Below are positions 49,550 to 59,089 of a stretch of 64,000 nucleotides of DNA, piece by piece. Position 1 is the first letter of the stretch, and each line of letters opens with the position of its first letter. The translations under genes were made by a program, and so were the position numbers. This stretch comes from Paeniglutamicibacter quisquiliarum (lineage in GTDB: Bacteria > Actinomycetota > Actinomycetes > Actinomycetales > Micrococcaceae): the NCBI RefSeq assembly GCF_019084045.1, contig NZ_JAHRED010000010.1, positions 1 to 64,000 of the forward strand, read 5' to 3'. The notes under the pieces are model-generated. The model was given only the letters and a program-made list of their open reading frames with translations, did not search any database and was not told the DNA's origin.

Positions 49550-50120
49550 CTAGGACACCGGCATGATCCTGTAAGTTGGGGATGGAGAGCTCGGGGCCGC
49601 ATGCTTCATCCGACCGGTGGCAATGAAGAACTCGGTGACATGCTCAGCCTCCAGCTCCCGGGGCTGTTCGAGGTTCGCTTTCAAGCTATGGCCGGTATCC
49701 GCCAGCCATTTCTGGGGAATCTGCCCCAGGTTTTCCAAGGCCTTTTCGACCATGGGAATCAGTTCCCGTGGTCGTTGGTCGCCTGGTTCATCTCTGCGGC
49801 ACCGATGACCCGCAGGTGTTCATCCACGAGGGCCTGGCCGTTGTAACAATACGAGAATGAGCGGTCTGCCCGCTTCCTGACCCTCGCATCGGGATCCGAG
49901 AATTTCCGCTGTGGTTTGGGCTTCGGCACCGCATCTTGTGCGGTCGAGCGCAGGGATGACGTTAATGACATCACCGCCTCCGGGTCAAAGCCCTTGAACA
50001 GCTTCTTTGCCTGACGTTTAGATTGATCCACTCATCGACCGGGACTTCGACCTGCTCGATGATCTCGGCGGCGAAGAGGGCCATCCTGCGGCAGGCAGAA
50101 GGGGTATCCATACTCCCAAA
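49550..50120 (-). pseudogene. IS1182-family transposase remnant
   Basis: Minus-strand pieces: PKPQRKFSDPDARVRKRADR then SFSYCYNGQALVDEHLRVI, and (after a frame change) WLADTGHSLKANLEQ with a C-terminal stretch ending near 49600. The order matches the IS1182 DDE core (QRNFTDPDSR, YNGQAAVDE, ADAGY). Earlier and later portions are missing or scrambled. Inactive. Confidence 0.65.
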
Positions 50121-50255
50121 ATTCCAGTGCTGGCGCGAAGTCTGTGATAGTCCACCGGCGTTTTATGGATTCCTAGAATCACTGTTTCCGGATATTGACC
50201 CACGCAAGGTCGTGCCTTTCTGTCTTAGAACAGCGGGAAGAACAGCAGGTTATAT

Positions 50256-50284
50256 CTACAGAGGCCGCGGAATGAGTTGCGCAG
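50256..50284. repeat. partial copy of the RIT terminal repeat
   Basis: CTACAGAGGCCGCGG (50256-50270), followed by an A/T-rich step and TTGCGCAG, resembles the start of the 43-bp RIT repeat that begins 75 bp later, in the same orientation. It could be a second recombinase site or a scar of an earlier insertion. Confidence 0.45.
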
Positions 50285-50330
50285 ACGAAGATCGTATGTT
50301 GGATCTAATGCAGAATTCTGCATTACATCC

Positions 50331-50373
50331 ATTATGTAGAGGCCGCGGTTATGCAGAAAACGGATGCCGCGTG
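50331..50373 (+). repeat. left inverted repeat of the RIT element
   Basis: Starts TTATGTAGAGGCCGCGGTTA and ends ATGCCGCGTGG; 42 of 43 bases match the inverse of the right repeat. The core GAGGCCGCGGTTATGCAGA is a likely recombinase binding region. Confidence 0.88.
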
Positions 50374-50413
50374 GCGTCCTGATAAACCTTATGGATGGGT
50401 CAACTCTGCATAA

Positions 50414-51403
50414 TTACAGCCCTTCCAGAAACGCCAAGAGAGTATCGGGCGCACGGTACCGGCCGGCCTTGGTATCCGGTGGTCTGATCCGGTCCAAGGC
50501 CCGCTGTTTGAGGGCGAGGTCGGCGTGCAGATAGATTCCCGATGTGCGGATATTCTCGTGGCCAAGCCAAAGTGCGATCGTGGCTATGTCCACGCCGGAT
50601 TGAAGAAGCCTCATGGCGCAGGTGTGCCGCAGGGTGTGGGGTGAAATGTTCTTCACCGCCAGGGACGGGCATGTTGTCGAGGCCTCGACAACATGCCGTG
50701 CAAGGATTTTTGCAACCCCGTCACGTGTCAGTCGATTGCCTTTGGTCCCGGGAAACACCGGGTCAGGTTGGGAAGGGTTTTGTTCCTTGAACCAAGCTGT
50801 CAGGTGCCTGCGGGCTTGGGCAGACAAAGGTGTGATGCGGTCCTTGCGGCCTTTGCCATGAACGAGCAGATGCGAGGAAGGCCCCAGCTCAACGTCGGCA
50901 ACAGTGAGGTTCACCAATTCACTGACGCGCAGCCCCGTGACCACGGCCACCAGCAACAAGACCTTGTCTCGACGTCCCCTCCAGGTTGCCGTGGTGGGGG
51001 CATTGATCAGTGCGTTCGTTTCGGTCTCTGTCAGGTAGGCGACGATGGCCTTCTCCGTGCGCTTGGCCGGAACCGCCAAGACTCGCTGGATGAGTTCGGC
51101 GTGCTCTGGATATTCGAAGGACGCGTAGCGGAACAGGGCCCGGATGGCGGCCAGGCGCGCATTCCGTGTTTGGATGCTGCATCCGCGACTGTTCTCCAAC
51201 CACGCCAGAAAACCGCCAATAATTCTCGCATCGAGATCTTCCAAGTCCAGTTCCTGCGGTGCCTTCCCAAGTGTCTCGGGTGCGTATCGCAAGAACAACC
51301 GGAAGGCGTCGCGGTACGAGGCAACAGTGTTTGCGCTGGCCCGTTGCTGGCCCATGAGTCGCTTGGCAAAGAATGCTTCCAGGATGGGCGCCAACGCGGT
51401 CAT
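50414..51403 (-). CDS. tyrosine recombinase, third of the trio
   Basis: 329 aa. N-terminal SAM-like core-binding domain (about 1-100) and catalytic domain with Arg in TGLRVSELVNL (about 165), Lys in GKGRKDR (about 188), HTLRHTCA (about 268), the second His in WLGHENI and Tyr in SGIYLH (about 300). Start ATG 51403 overlaps the upstream stop (ATGA) and has GGAGGA before it. All catalytic residues expected of integrases are present. Confidence 0.88.
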   Translation of the reverse strand: MTALAPILEAFFAKRLMGQQRASANTVASYRDAFRLFLRYAPETLGKAPQELDLEDLDARIIGGFLAWLENSRGCSIQTRNARLAAIRALFRYASFEYPEHAELIQRVLAVPAKRTEKAIVAYLTETETNALINAPTTATWRGRRDKVLLLVAVVTGLRVSELVNLTVADVELGPSSHLLVHGKGRKDRITPLSAQARRHLTAWFKEQNPSQPDPVFPGTKGNRLTRDGVAKILARHVVEASTTCPSLAVKNISPHTLRHTCAMRLLQSGVDIATIALWLGHENIRTSGIYLHADLALKQRALDRIRPPDTKAGRYRAPDTLLAFLEGL

Positions 51404-52338
51404 GATTCCTCCTGCAAATAGGTGCGTACTCGTTCAGAAACCAAGGTCATCAATTCCGGTGTTCCGCTCAGATACCAATAGGTGGCATACGGATTCTGGT
51501 GACCGAGATACGTTGATAGCAGGGGCAGCAGTGGGCCGACGTCAGCACCGGATTGGTACCAGCCCTGGAGTGTCCTGACCGCAAAGGTGTGCCTTAGATC
51601 GTGCAAACTTTGTTGGTGACGCGTCTCCAGCCGTGGCAGCCCAGCCGTTTGGACCAGGCCGGCGAAAACTTGGCCGACAGAGCTGGAAGAGAGCCTGGTT
51701 CCCCGGGTAGAGAGGAAAAATGCGGGCTGTTCTGTCGTACCGAATTCCCGGTCCCGTTGATGTGCATAGTCGTCCAACGCCGTAATCGTGCTCGGGTGCA
51801 GCGGCAGCCGGCGCGTCTTGTGGAATTTTGCTTCCCGGATGGTCAGGGCAGCGTTCTCCCAATCAAGATCACTACGATCAAGGTTCGTTGCTTCGCTGCG
51901 CCGCATCCCGGTCACCGCCACCAACGAGATGTAGGTCCGGTAGGTGAGTGCCCGGAATGCGGGCTGGAGTTTGTCCGCAGCCGCGAGCAGCCGGGCAAGT
52001 TCCGGCTCGGAAAAGATGAAGGGTCGGACCCTGTGGTCCCCGTCTTGGATCGCGGAGGCCTCCGGTACCTGGGTCTGCGCGTCGAAGGCCTGGAGGAACT
52101 GGGCGAAAGGCCGGACAGCGCCCAGACGCGCGTACCACCAGGTCCGATCCGCGTTCGAGGGCAGGGTTGCCCAGTCCAGGATAATGGCCGTGGAGACATG
52201 CTCGGCCCCTGTGTTTTGGAAGAACCTTGCGAAGTCCAGGAGCCGCTGGCCTTGGCCATGCAGCGTGTATCCCATGCCTCGGCGCATGCGCAGGTATTGA
52301 TCGACCATCAGTGCGATATCAAGGCCGGTGGAGCTCAT
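51400..52338 (-). CDS. tyrosine recombinase, second of the trio
   Basis: 312 aa from ATG 52338, which forms ATGA with the stop of the first gene (an ATG at 52356 is possible but less natural). Catalytic region: Arg in TGMRRSEATNL, Lys in FHKTRRLPL, LHDLRHTFAVRT, YLGHQNP, and Tyr in ATYWYLS. The N-terminus is unlike those of its two partners, as is usual for trio members. Confidence 0.87.
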   Translation of the reverse strand: MSSTGLDIALMVDQYLRMRRGMGYTLHGQGQRLLDFARFFQNTGAEHVSTAIILDWATLPSNADRTWWYARLGAVRPFAQFLQAFDAQTQVPEASAIQDGDHRVRPFIFSEPELARLLAAADKLQPAFRALTYRTYISLVAVTGMRRSEATNLDRSDLDWENAALTIREAKFHKTRRLPLHPSTITALDDYAHQRDREFGTTEQPAFFLSTRGTRLSSSSVGQVFAGLVQTAGLPRLETRHQQSLHDLRHTFAVRTLQGWYQSGADVGPLLPLLSTYLGHQNPYATYWYLSGTPELMTLVSERVRTYLQEES

Positions 52339-53540
52339 GGTGCGGTCTGCGGCCATGGCAACGCCAAACCCCGTAGGGAAGCGTCGTCGACCTTTGCATA
52401 AAGGGCGGTGCTGGCGGGACTGCGATGACGCAGGACCTGCCCGACCTCGGCCAGCGACGAGCCGGCACGTAGGAGCTGCGTCCCGGCGGTATGCCGGAGT
52501 CGGTGCGCGCAAGCTCCCGGAATTCCCGCGCGCTGCGCAGCGACCAGCACGACGTTTACGACATCGCCCGAAGTGATGCCCTTCAATGGTGCGTAGAGCT
52601 TCAAGAACATGGCGTTTCCCCAGCCAGGGGGACGCCCATGGCGCAGGTAGTCAACCAAGACGGACCCTACGTCGTGCGGCAACGGCAGTTTCTCCTGGCA
52701 GGACCCCTTGCCACGGACCAGGATTTCCCCGGCCCGCCAGTCCACGTCCTTCAGCAGCAAGGCCGATACTTCGCCGGCTCGCAATCCCAGCCGGCTCATG
52801 AGGACCAACATTGCGTAGTTCCGCAGGCCCGTCACGGTCCCGCGGTCGCACGTGGCCAGCAAGGCGTCGACTTCCTTCTGCGTCAACCCCTTTGGCAGGT
52901 TTGTGCCATGGCCCGCGGCGGAGGGAACTACATCCGCCCAAGATCGCTCCGTCAGGTCCTCCAGGTAGGCCCACCGCAGGAATGACCGCAGCCCCGTCAG
53001 CTCTTTTTTCGCGTGAAGACTTTTTTGGGCACTGTAGACGTCCATCGCAAAGGTAATGACATCCGACGCATCCATGGATTGGAGTGTCTTGGCAGATCCG
53101 TCCAGCCAGGCCACGAAGGAACCGGCCGTCTTCTCGTAGCTGGCAATGGACCGGGCACCCAGCCCCCGTTCAACAATGAGATAGTGCCCAAAACCATCAA
53201 TCACGGCTTGCTCGGGATTCGCCGGTTCCGTCGAGGCCGCGGGCCACGGGGTTGCGCCGGCTGTGCGCAAATACTCCAGCAGGAATGTGAACGAAGCCGC
53301 CGTTGGGGTCCGCTTCGAGGTCTCTGCGCTCAGGGCGTCAAGGAACACGTGCAATTCGCAATCATCCAGCGACGCGACATCCAGGCCCTTGTGCTGCAGC
53401 CATCGGTCCAATCGCCTTGCCAAGACCGTCAATTGGCGGATTCTCGATTCGGCATACCCTCGATCGTTCAGGGCCTCGCGAAATCCCTCTATGTAGGTTG
53501 AAAGGGGACCTCCCATGGGCCCCGGTGAGTGGTTCACCAT
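52335..53540 (-). CDS. tyrosine recombinase, first of the trio
   Basis: 401 aa, the longest of the three. Two N-terminal helical domains (about 1-190), then the catalytic domain with LGLRAGEVSALLL, GKGSCQEKLPLP, AHRLRHTAGTQLL, LRHRSPASTALYAK. It is nearest to the right repeat and would be transcribed first from a promoter near 53600. GTG/ATG choice is not decided by a strong ribosome site; ATG 53540 used. Confidence 0.86.
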   Translation of the reverse strand: MVNHSPGPMGGPLSTYIEGFREALNDRGYAESRIRQLTVLARRLDRWLQHKGLDVASLDDCELHVFLDALSAETSKRTPTAASFTFLLEYLRTAGATPWPAASTEPANPEQAVIDGFGHYLIVERGLGARSIASYEKTAGSFVAWLDGSAKTLQSMDASDVITFAMDVYSAQKSLHAKKELTGLRSFLRWAYLEDLTERSWADVVPSAAGHGTNLPKGLTQKEVDALLATCDRGTVTGLRNYAMLVLMSRLGLRAGEVSALLLKDVDWRAGEILVRGKGSCQEKLPLPHDVGSVLVDYLRHGRPPGWGNAMFLKLYAPLKGITSGDVVNVVLVAAQRAGIPGACAHRLRHTAGTQLLRAGSSLAEVGQVLRHRSPASTALYAKVDDASLRGLALPWPQTAP

Positions 53541-53642
53541 CTTGCTCGCCTTCCCTCGTTCGTTGGGAAGACAAGCATGCGCCCCACGTTCTTATGTAGA
53601 AACTGAAAGCGAAACCACGCCGGGAAAGCGCAGGACTTCACT

Positions 53643-53685
53643 CCACGCGGCATCCGTTGTCTGCATAACCGCGGCCTCTACATAA
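53643..53685 (-). repeat. right inverted repeat of the RIT element
   Basis: Inverse of the left repeat, one mismatch. It sits about 100 bp upstream of the first recombinase gene. Between 53686 and 54018 there is no other supported gene; an open stretch from 53926 reads in frame into the next gene. Confidence 0.85.
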
Positions 53686-54018
53686 TGTTCCCAGCTGTCT
53701 ACAAATTGGGAATTCGAGTCTCGCTAATACGTTGATGGAAGGCGCGATTGGTTGGGTCATCATGAAATGCAGGCTCAAACAGGATGCAGGGGGCGTGCCT
53801 TTCTACGAAATATCTCATGGGGGGGGAGGAATAATTCGTAAGGTTGGGAGCGGATTGAATCTACTACACTTGAATGGTCCGTCAAGGTCGGCCGGACGCG
53901 ATACTAAGCAACACACACAGCATAGGAACCCATCATTAAGAATCTTCGGATTGCTCTTTGGCATTTTAGGCAAGGCGGGCTGAAACAGCTGCTCCGTTGG
54001 AGACGTCGGCAAACCGTT

Positions 54019-55848
54019 TTGGAGCAGAACGGAGCCAATAATATTGTGGGGCGGAAAATACGTTCATCGTCCCATGGTCGAATGGTCTTGGACTTTCCGC
54101 CCCTGCGACCAACGAAGAAATCTGGCTTGGGGCCCAGACCGCGTGTGGCAGTGATTCTGGATGAATTTTCGGCTCAGGCTTGGGGTTTTGAGTGGGACTG
54201 TGTTGCAATCAAACCCGACAATTGGCTCGAGAAATTGACTGCCCGAACTGTTGATCTTCTATTCGTAGAATCGGCGTGGGCGGGAAATAGCAAGGCTTGG
54301 TCTTATCACTTGACTGGAACGTCTGCCCCACGGCCAGCCATCGTTGAACTGGTTACCTGGTGCAAGTCCCAAAATATTCCCACGGTCTTTTGGAACAAGG
54401 AAGATCCTCCACACTACGACGACTTCTTGGCTACTGCCCGGCTGTTCGACACGGTGTTTACATCCGACTCAACGCAAATTGACCGGTACAAGTTGGATCT
54501 TGGACACGACCGCATTGAAGCGTTGAGCTTTGCTGCCCAACCGGCGGTTCATAATCCCATCCGCCCGGAACGAGGTTTTCAGGCGCGAGACGTTGCCTTC
54601 GCGGGAATGTATTTTGCACATAAGTTTCCGGAACGCCGTGAACAAATGGAAATGCTTCTCACTGGTGCGCTAGACGTATCAGGGGCAATGGAGCACGGTC
54701 TTGAAATCTTCTCCCGACAACTGGGCGGGGACACGAACTATCAGTTCCCGGCGCCATTCAACGACCGTGTCGTGGGGAGCCTCCCTTATGAGAAGATGCT
54801 AACCGCATACAAGGCCTACAAGGTGTTCCTCAACGTGAACTCCGTTGTCGATTCACCGAGCATGTGTGCGCGGAGAATCTTTGAAATTACTGCATCCGGA
54901 ACGCCCGTCGTGACAGCACCCAGCAGGGCGATCGCGGAGTTTTTTGAAAAGTCTGAAGTGGTCGAAGTCGGTAACCGCGCGGAGTCGGCGGGCATGATCC
55001 GTTCCTTGGTTCGCAGCAAAGAACTTCGTGATCGGATCGTGCATTTGGGGCAACGCAAGATTTGGCAGCAACATACGTATGCGCATCGCGCAGAACAAGT
55101 TCTCCAGGCCTCTGGAATCAGCTTCGAATGTCCCCAGCCGTTCTCAATGACACGGCGGCCCACTGTTTCTGCGCTGGTGTCCACCATCAGGCCGCAACAG
55201 ATTCCACACATCCTCGCCACGATCGGGAAGCAGGCGAACGTTGATACCGAGCTGGTGTTATTGACGCACGGTTTCGAGCTGGACGAAGCGTCTCTGCGTG
55301 CAGAAGCACTTGATGCCGGAATAGACAATCTAGTTTTACTTCACCAGCCACGTACCACCTCGCTAGGGGCATGCCTGAATCTTGCGGCTGGCGCCGCGTC
55401 GGGGTTCTATGTCACCAAAATGGACGACGACGACCTGTACGGGGCCAACTATCTACAGGACCAAGCGGCAGCCCACCGCTACAGCGGTGCCAATGTGGTC
55501 GGCAAGCAGGCGCACTACATGTATCTGGGAGACCGCAACGCAACGCTGCTGCGGTTCGAAGAACGCGAACATCGATTTACTGATTTGGTCATGGGGCCAA
55601 CGATCTTCACCACACGCGAAATGATGCAAGAAGTTCCGTTCCTAGAATTGGGCAGGGGAGAAGACACCAACTTTCTCAGGGGAGTTCTCGATGCTGGCGG
55701 TTCGATATATTCAGCTGACCGCTTCAATTTCGTCCAGATGCGCTCCGCGCAAGGCGACGGTCACACGTGGTCAGTGGAAGAGACCGACTTACTCGCCACT
55801 GGAGTGGTGTCGTCGTTTGGATTGAACGAACAACACATCATGTTTTAA
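54019..55848 (+). CDS. CgeB-like / GT2 fusion glycosyltransferase
   Basis: 609 aa counted from TTG 54019. N-terminal GT-B module of the CgeB/DUF3880 type (about 40-370): DLLFVESAWAGN, NIPTVFWNKEDPPHYDDF, FLNVNSVVDSPSMCARRIFE (in two motifs), ITASGTPVVT. C-terminal GT2 domain (about 380-600): YVTKMDDDDLYG, with the metal-binding Asp cluster, and GRGEDTNFLRGVLDAGG. It is homologous to the middle of the giant GT at 35182. In-frame coding-like sequence (LRIALWHFRQGG, LLRWRRRQ) extends back to 53926 without ATG, GTG or TTG, so the true start is uncertain. Confidence 0.8.
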   Translation: MEQNGANNIVGRKIRSSSHGRMVLDFPPLRPTKKSGLGPRPRVAVILDEFSAQAWGFEWDCVAIKPDNWLEKLTARTVDLLFVESAWAGNSKAWSYHLTGTSAPRPAIVELVTWCKSQNIPTVFWNKEDPPHYDDFLATARLFDTVFTSDSTQIDRYKLDLGHDRIEALSFAAQPAVHNPIRPERGFQARDVAFAGMYFAHKFPERREQMEMLLTGALDVSGAMEHGLEIFSRQLGGDTNYQFPAPFNDRVVGSLPYEKMLTAYKAYKVFLNVNSVVDSPSMCARRIFEITASGTPVVTAPSRAIAEFFEKSEVVEVGNRAESAGMIRSLVRSKELRDRIVHLGQRKIWQQHTYAHRAEQVLQASGISFECPQPFSMTRRPTVSALVSTIRPQQIPHILATIGKQANVDTELVLLTHGFELDEASLRAEALDAGIDNLVLLHQPRTTSLGACLNLAAGAASGFYVTKMDDDDLYGANYLQDQAAAHRYSGANVVGKQAHYMYLGDRNATLLRFEEREHRFTDLVMGPTIFTTREMMQEVPFLELGRGEDTNFLRGVLDAGGSIYSADRFNFVQMRSAQGDGHTWSVEETDLLATGVVSSFGLNEQHIMF

Positions 55849-55972
55849 TCGGTCCCCCTGCGCTTGGTTTACGTCTGCGAAGTTGTTTTTGGGTGCAAGT
55901 CGATGCATATTCGATGTGGCGTAGAATCGATAAATCAAAAAGTGAGCTTTTGCTCGTGGAGTTAGGTGGAAT

Positions 55973-57193
55973 ATGTCAGTGGGGGCAGTGCGCGTTCTAT
56001 TGCTGACGCATTCCTATTCTCCGGAGGTTTCGCCGCCGCAACGCCGTTGGGATTCATTCGTCTATGTCATGCGCAATGCTGGCTGGAATGTGCAGGTGGT
56101 AACACCGAGAACAGTCGCCGGTCCGGGAGCGTCTGATGCGGGCCAACGGATTGATTCGGTCGAAGTTGGTGCCCACGGAGAGTACATCCGAAGTTACGCA
56201 TCCATGAAGAAGTCGACTGGCATCGCGGGCAAAATCATCAAGAATGCACTTGATGGCGCGCTGATGCTTCCCAGGGCGTTACTCCAGGCCCGACCGAGTG
56301 TAGTGATAGCAACTGTTCCAGCCCTGCCGACAATGTTCATCGGGTTTATTGTTTCAAGAATATTCAACCGGCCACTGCTACTGGAAATGCGTGATGCATG
56401 GCCGGATTTGATCTCGGATTCTCGAATCCTGAGATGGAAATGGTTGACGAAGCTGGCGCACTGGGGAGTCCGGGGCGTTCAACGCCGGGCCACAATGGTC
56501 GTGACGGTAACGGACGGATTTGCGGACATTTTGATACGCGACGGCGTTCACTCCGTGCATGCGATTCACAACGGGATCAGCACCCGAAACTTTGAACCCC
56601 TGTCGGCAGCTTCGCAACGCACGGATGCCAAGCTTCACGTACTTTACCTGGGAAATCTGGGGGAGAGTCAAGGACTGGAATCAATGATTCTGGCGTCCAC
56701 CATGGTTTCCGAGAATGTCAATGTGCGAATGGTGGGCGGCGGCACGGCGAGTGATCGCTTAAAACGCTACGCCGAAAGCATCGATGCCAAGGTGGATTTC
56801 CGGGCCCCGGCCCGGGGAGAAGCACTTCGGTCCCACTATGATTGGGCAGACACGTGTGTGGTGAGCCTAAGAGATGATTGGGCCAGCTTCAATCACACTG
56901 TCCCGTCAAAAATCTATGAACTCCTATCACTCGGTCAACACATTACTGGAATCGTCAAAGGTGAAGCAGCACAAATCATCAGCGCGGCAGCCGCAGGCGA
57001 TATCGTCGACCACGATCCGCGCAACATTGCTAAATTGTGGCAGGAACTACACATAAACAGGCAGAAACTTGATGTTGGAAATACTGGTCGTGACTGGGTC
57101 TTCGAGAAGGCTTCGCTAGAAAAATTGGGCGAAAAATACGTGGAATTGATTAGCGCCATTACCACGCGAGGGACAAAACATGGCAGGAACTGA
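55973..57193 (+). CDS. family 4 glycosyltransferase
   Basis: 406 aa. GT-B fold: N-terminal VRVLLLTHSYSPEVSPPQRR, then LLLEMRDAWPD, AIHNGIS, LHVLYLGNLGESQGLESMI and VPSKIYELLSLGQHI, the donor-binding helix. WbuB-like. ATG 55973 with AGGTGG 4-8 nt upstream. Short (14 bp) overlap with the next gene, so co-translated. Confidence 0.86.
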   Translation: MSVGAVRVLLLTHSYSPEVSPPQRRWDSFVYVMRNAGWNVQVVTPRTVAGPGASDAGQRIDSVEVGAHGEYIRSYASMKKSTGIAGKIIKNALDGALMLPRALLQARPSVVIATVPALPTMFIGFIVSRIFNRPLLLEMRDAWPDLISDSRILRWKWLTKLAHWGVRGVQRRATMVVTVTDGFADILIRDGVHSVHAIHNGISTRNFEPLSAASQRTDAKLHVLYLGNLGESQGLESMILASTMVSENVNVRMVGGGTASDRLKRYAESIDAKVDFRAPARGEALRSHYDWADTCVVSLRDDWASFNHTVPSKIYELLSLGQHITGIVKGEAAQIISAAAAGDIVDHDPRNIAKLWQELHINRQKLDVGNTGRDWVFEKASLEKLGEKYVELISAITTRGTKHGRN

Positions 57194-58970
57194 ACAGATG
57201 GCATTTTCCAACGAGCCGGCTAGTTTTTTCAGCAATTTTCGTACCATTTCCAGGATTGTCTGCGATAACTTACTTGACGACCCCATTTACTTCTTCCTGC
57301 AAGCAGCACGTCGCGTGGACTCCAGGTTTCTGTCGAGCTTCGCTTTGGCCTGCGTCCGTTTTCTGCCCAAACGTGCGATTGAGTTCAGGGCCGTTGGCCT
57401 ATTACTAGCAGGGAACACGTCAGAGCTCAGTTTGTTCCTTCGGCAATTGGACTCCGCGACGTTGTCTGAGCGTTCCAAAGCTCGTCTGGGAAACATTGCG
57501 ATCGCCATCCAAGACGCGCAGAGCGCCGCACACTTGTTGCAGAAGTGCCCATCGTCAAATACTGCATTGTGCCGAACCAGTGCCCGGCACGCATGGTATC
57601 TGGGGGACATGCAGGGGGCCATCGACATCCTGGCGTCAGTAGTACGTCCATCCAACAAGCAGCTTCGCCACTACGAAAGTGAGCTTAAGGTCTTTCGGGG
57701 TGACCTGGCGATTACCGCAAAGCGGGAGATCGTACAACACGACTCGTCAGACGGTGTATCGACCCTTCACTTCCTTACGAACTCGCTTCCGCATACGGGA
57801 AGCGGATATGCCCAGCGTTCGCACTCGATCCTGACCTCTTTGCGAGACGAAGGGTGGAAGATTGAAGTCCTCACGCGGGCGGGCTACCCGCTTACGGTCG
57901 GGAAGATCCGGGCAAAGGGACAAGACATCGTTGATGGTATCGCCTATCGGCGGGTGTTCCCCGCTCGTTACAGGTCGGATATGGGATCCAAGATCCAGCA
58001 GCAGGCAGATGCCCTCGCCAGTGCCGTGGAGCGTCTGCGACCCAGCGTCCTCCACACCACAACCGACTTCTCCAACGCCCTAGCCGTCATGAGCGTTGCA
58101 GAGGCGTATGGGCTGCCGTGGGTCTACGAGGTTCGTGGGCAGCTGGCGGATACTTGGGCCTCCACTCGGCCCGAGAGTGCGAGGTCCTCCCAACGCTACC
58201 GATTGTTCAAGGAACGAGAAGCCTTTGTCGCAGCGCGCGCGACACATGTTGTGACCCTGGGCGAAACCATGAAGAGTTTGCTTGTGGCACAAGGAGTCCC
58301 AAGCGACAAGATCTCCATAGCACCGAACTCCATCGGTGATGCCTACTTGGAGGAGCCCATCGAACGCTCGTGGGCCCGAGCGAGCCTCGGCTTGTCCCCT
58401 GACCTGCAATATGTGGGCACGGTCAGTAGCTTGGTTGCCTACGAAGGATTGGACCTACTGATCCGGGCTGCTGCGGAGCTTATTCCGGAAAATCCGAAGC
58501 TTCGCGTCTTAATAGTCGGAAGTGGTGTTGAATCTAACAACCTCAGGGAACTCGGCATCGAACTGGGAATCGATGAATATTGCATCTTCACGGGACGCGT
58601 GCCGCGTAATGATGCTCGGACTTATCATTGTGCCCTGGACATTTTCGTGGTTCCACGCAGGGATCTTTCGGTGACCCAGGCAGTAACCCCCTTGAAACCC
58701 GTTGAGGCATTGGCCTGTGAAGTCCCAGTGATTGCAGCGGACTTGCCAGCCCTTCGTGAGATTGTTGCCGATGGGGTAACTGGCAAGTTGGTCCCGCCGG
58801 AAGATGCAGGAAAGCTGGCCCGCGCGATTCGATCATTGCTCGAAGACCCGTCCAAGAGAGCTTCAATGGGGGTGGCCGGAAGGCGAACCATGCTGGCCGA
58901 GAGGACCTGGTCGGCGAACGCACGAAAGTTGTCTGAGACATACAAGTTGATCACCGACAAACTGCAATGA
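57180..58970 (+). CDS. family 4 glycosyltransferase with N-terminal extension
   Basis: 596 aa from ATG 57180 (GAGGG 7 nt upstream). Residues 1-190 are helical, repeat-like and of no known family; from about 195 a GT4 enzyme: HFLTNSLPHTGSGYAQRS, LPWVYEVRGQLADTW, VGTVSSLVAYEGLDLLIRAA, VIAADLPALREIVADGVTG. Closely related to the first module of the giant GT at 35182 (shared PW/FxYEVRG and YEGLDL). Followed by wecC after 119 bp. Confidence 0.86.
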   Translation: MAGTEQMAFSNEPASFFSNFRTISRIVCDNLLDDPIYFFLQAARRVDSRFLSSFALACVRFLPKRAIEFRAVGLLLAGNTSELSLFLRQLDSATLSERSKARLGNIAIAIQDAQSAAHLLQKCPSSNTALCRTSARHAWYLGDMQGAIDILASVVRPSNKQLRHYESELKVFRGDLAITAKREIVQHDSSDGVSTLHFLTNSLPHTGSGYAQRSHSILTSLRDEGWKIEVLTRAGYPLTVGKIRAKGQDIVDGIAYRRVFPARYRSDMGSKIQQQADALASAVERLRPSVLHTTTDFSNALAVMSVAEAYGLPWVYEVRGQLADTWASTRPESARSSQRYRLFKEREAFVAARATHVVTLGETMKSLLVAQGVPSDKISIAPNSIGDAYLEEPIERSWARASLGLSPDLQYVGTVSSLVAYEGLDLLIRAAAELIPENPKLRVLIVGSGVESNNLRELGIELGIDEYCIFTGRVPRNDARTYHCALDIFVVPRRDLSVTQAVTPLKPVEALACEVPVIAADLPALREIVADGVTGKLVPPEDAGKLARAIRSLLEDPSKRASMGVAGRRTMLAERTWSANARKLSETYKLITDKLQ

Positions 58971-59089
58971 ATGGATGAATGCAGTATTCTGGACGAGGTT
59001 ACGAATCGTAGCCTCCTGAACTTCAGTGCCTGTGGCGGGTTGCTTTGCACGCCTAGGTGCGCCCACTATTACCAAGGGGAAACGTCATA

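Larger units (their letters stand above)
50331..53685 (-). mobile_element. RIT element (recombinases in trio)
   Basis: About 3.36 kb bounded by 43-bp inverted repeats (50331-50373 and 53643-53685) that differ at one position. Inside are three tyrosine recombinase genes on the minus strand, in one operon with ATGA overlaps. This is the definition of a RIT element. All three frames are intact. No clear target duplication was found at the outer edges. Confidence 0.88.

Noticed and set aside
50220-50400. Clustered repeats that look like a small CRISPR
   Set aside because: Only the RIT terminal repeat and one partial copy are present; no regular spacers.
53732-53983. Possible 83-aa gene before the CgeB-GT2 gene
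   Set aside because: No ribosome site, low-complexity glycine run, and it overlaps the likely 5' coding part of the next gene in another frame.
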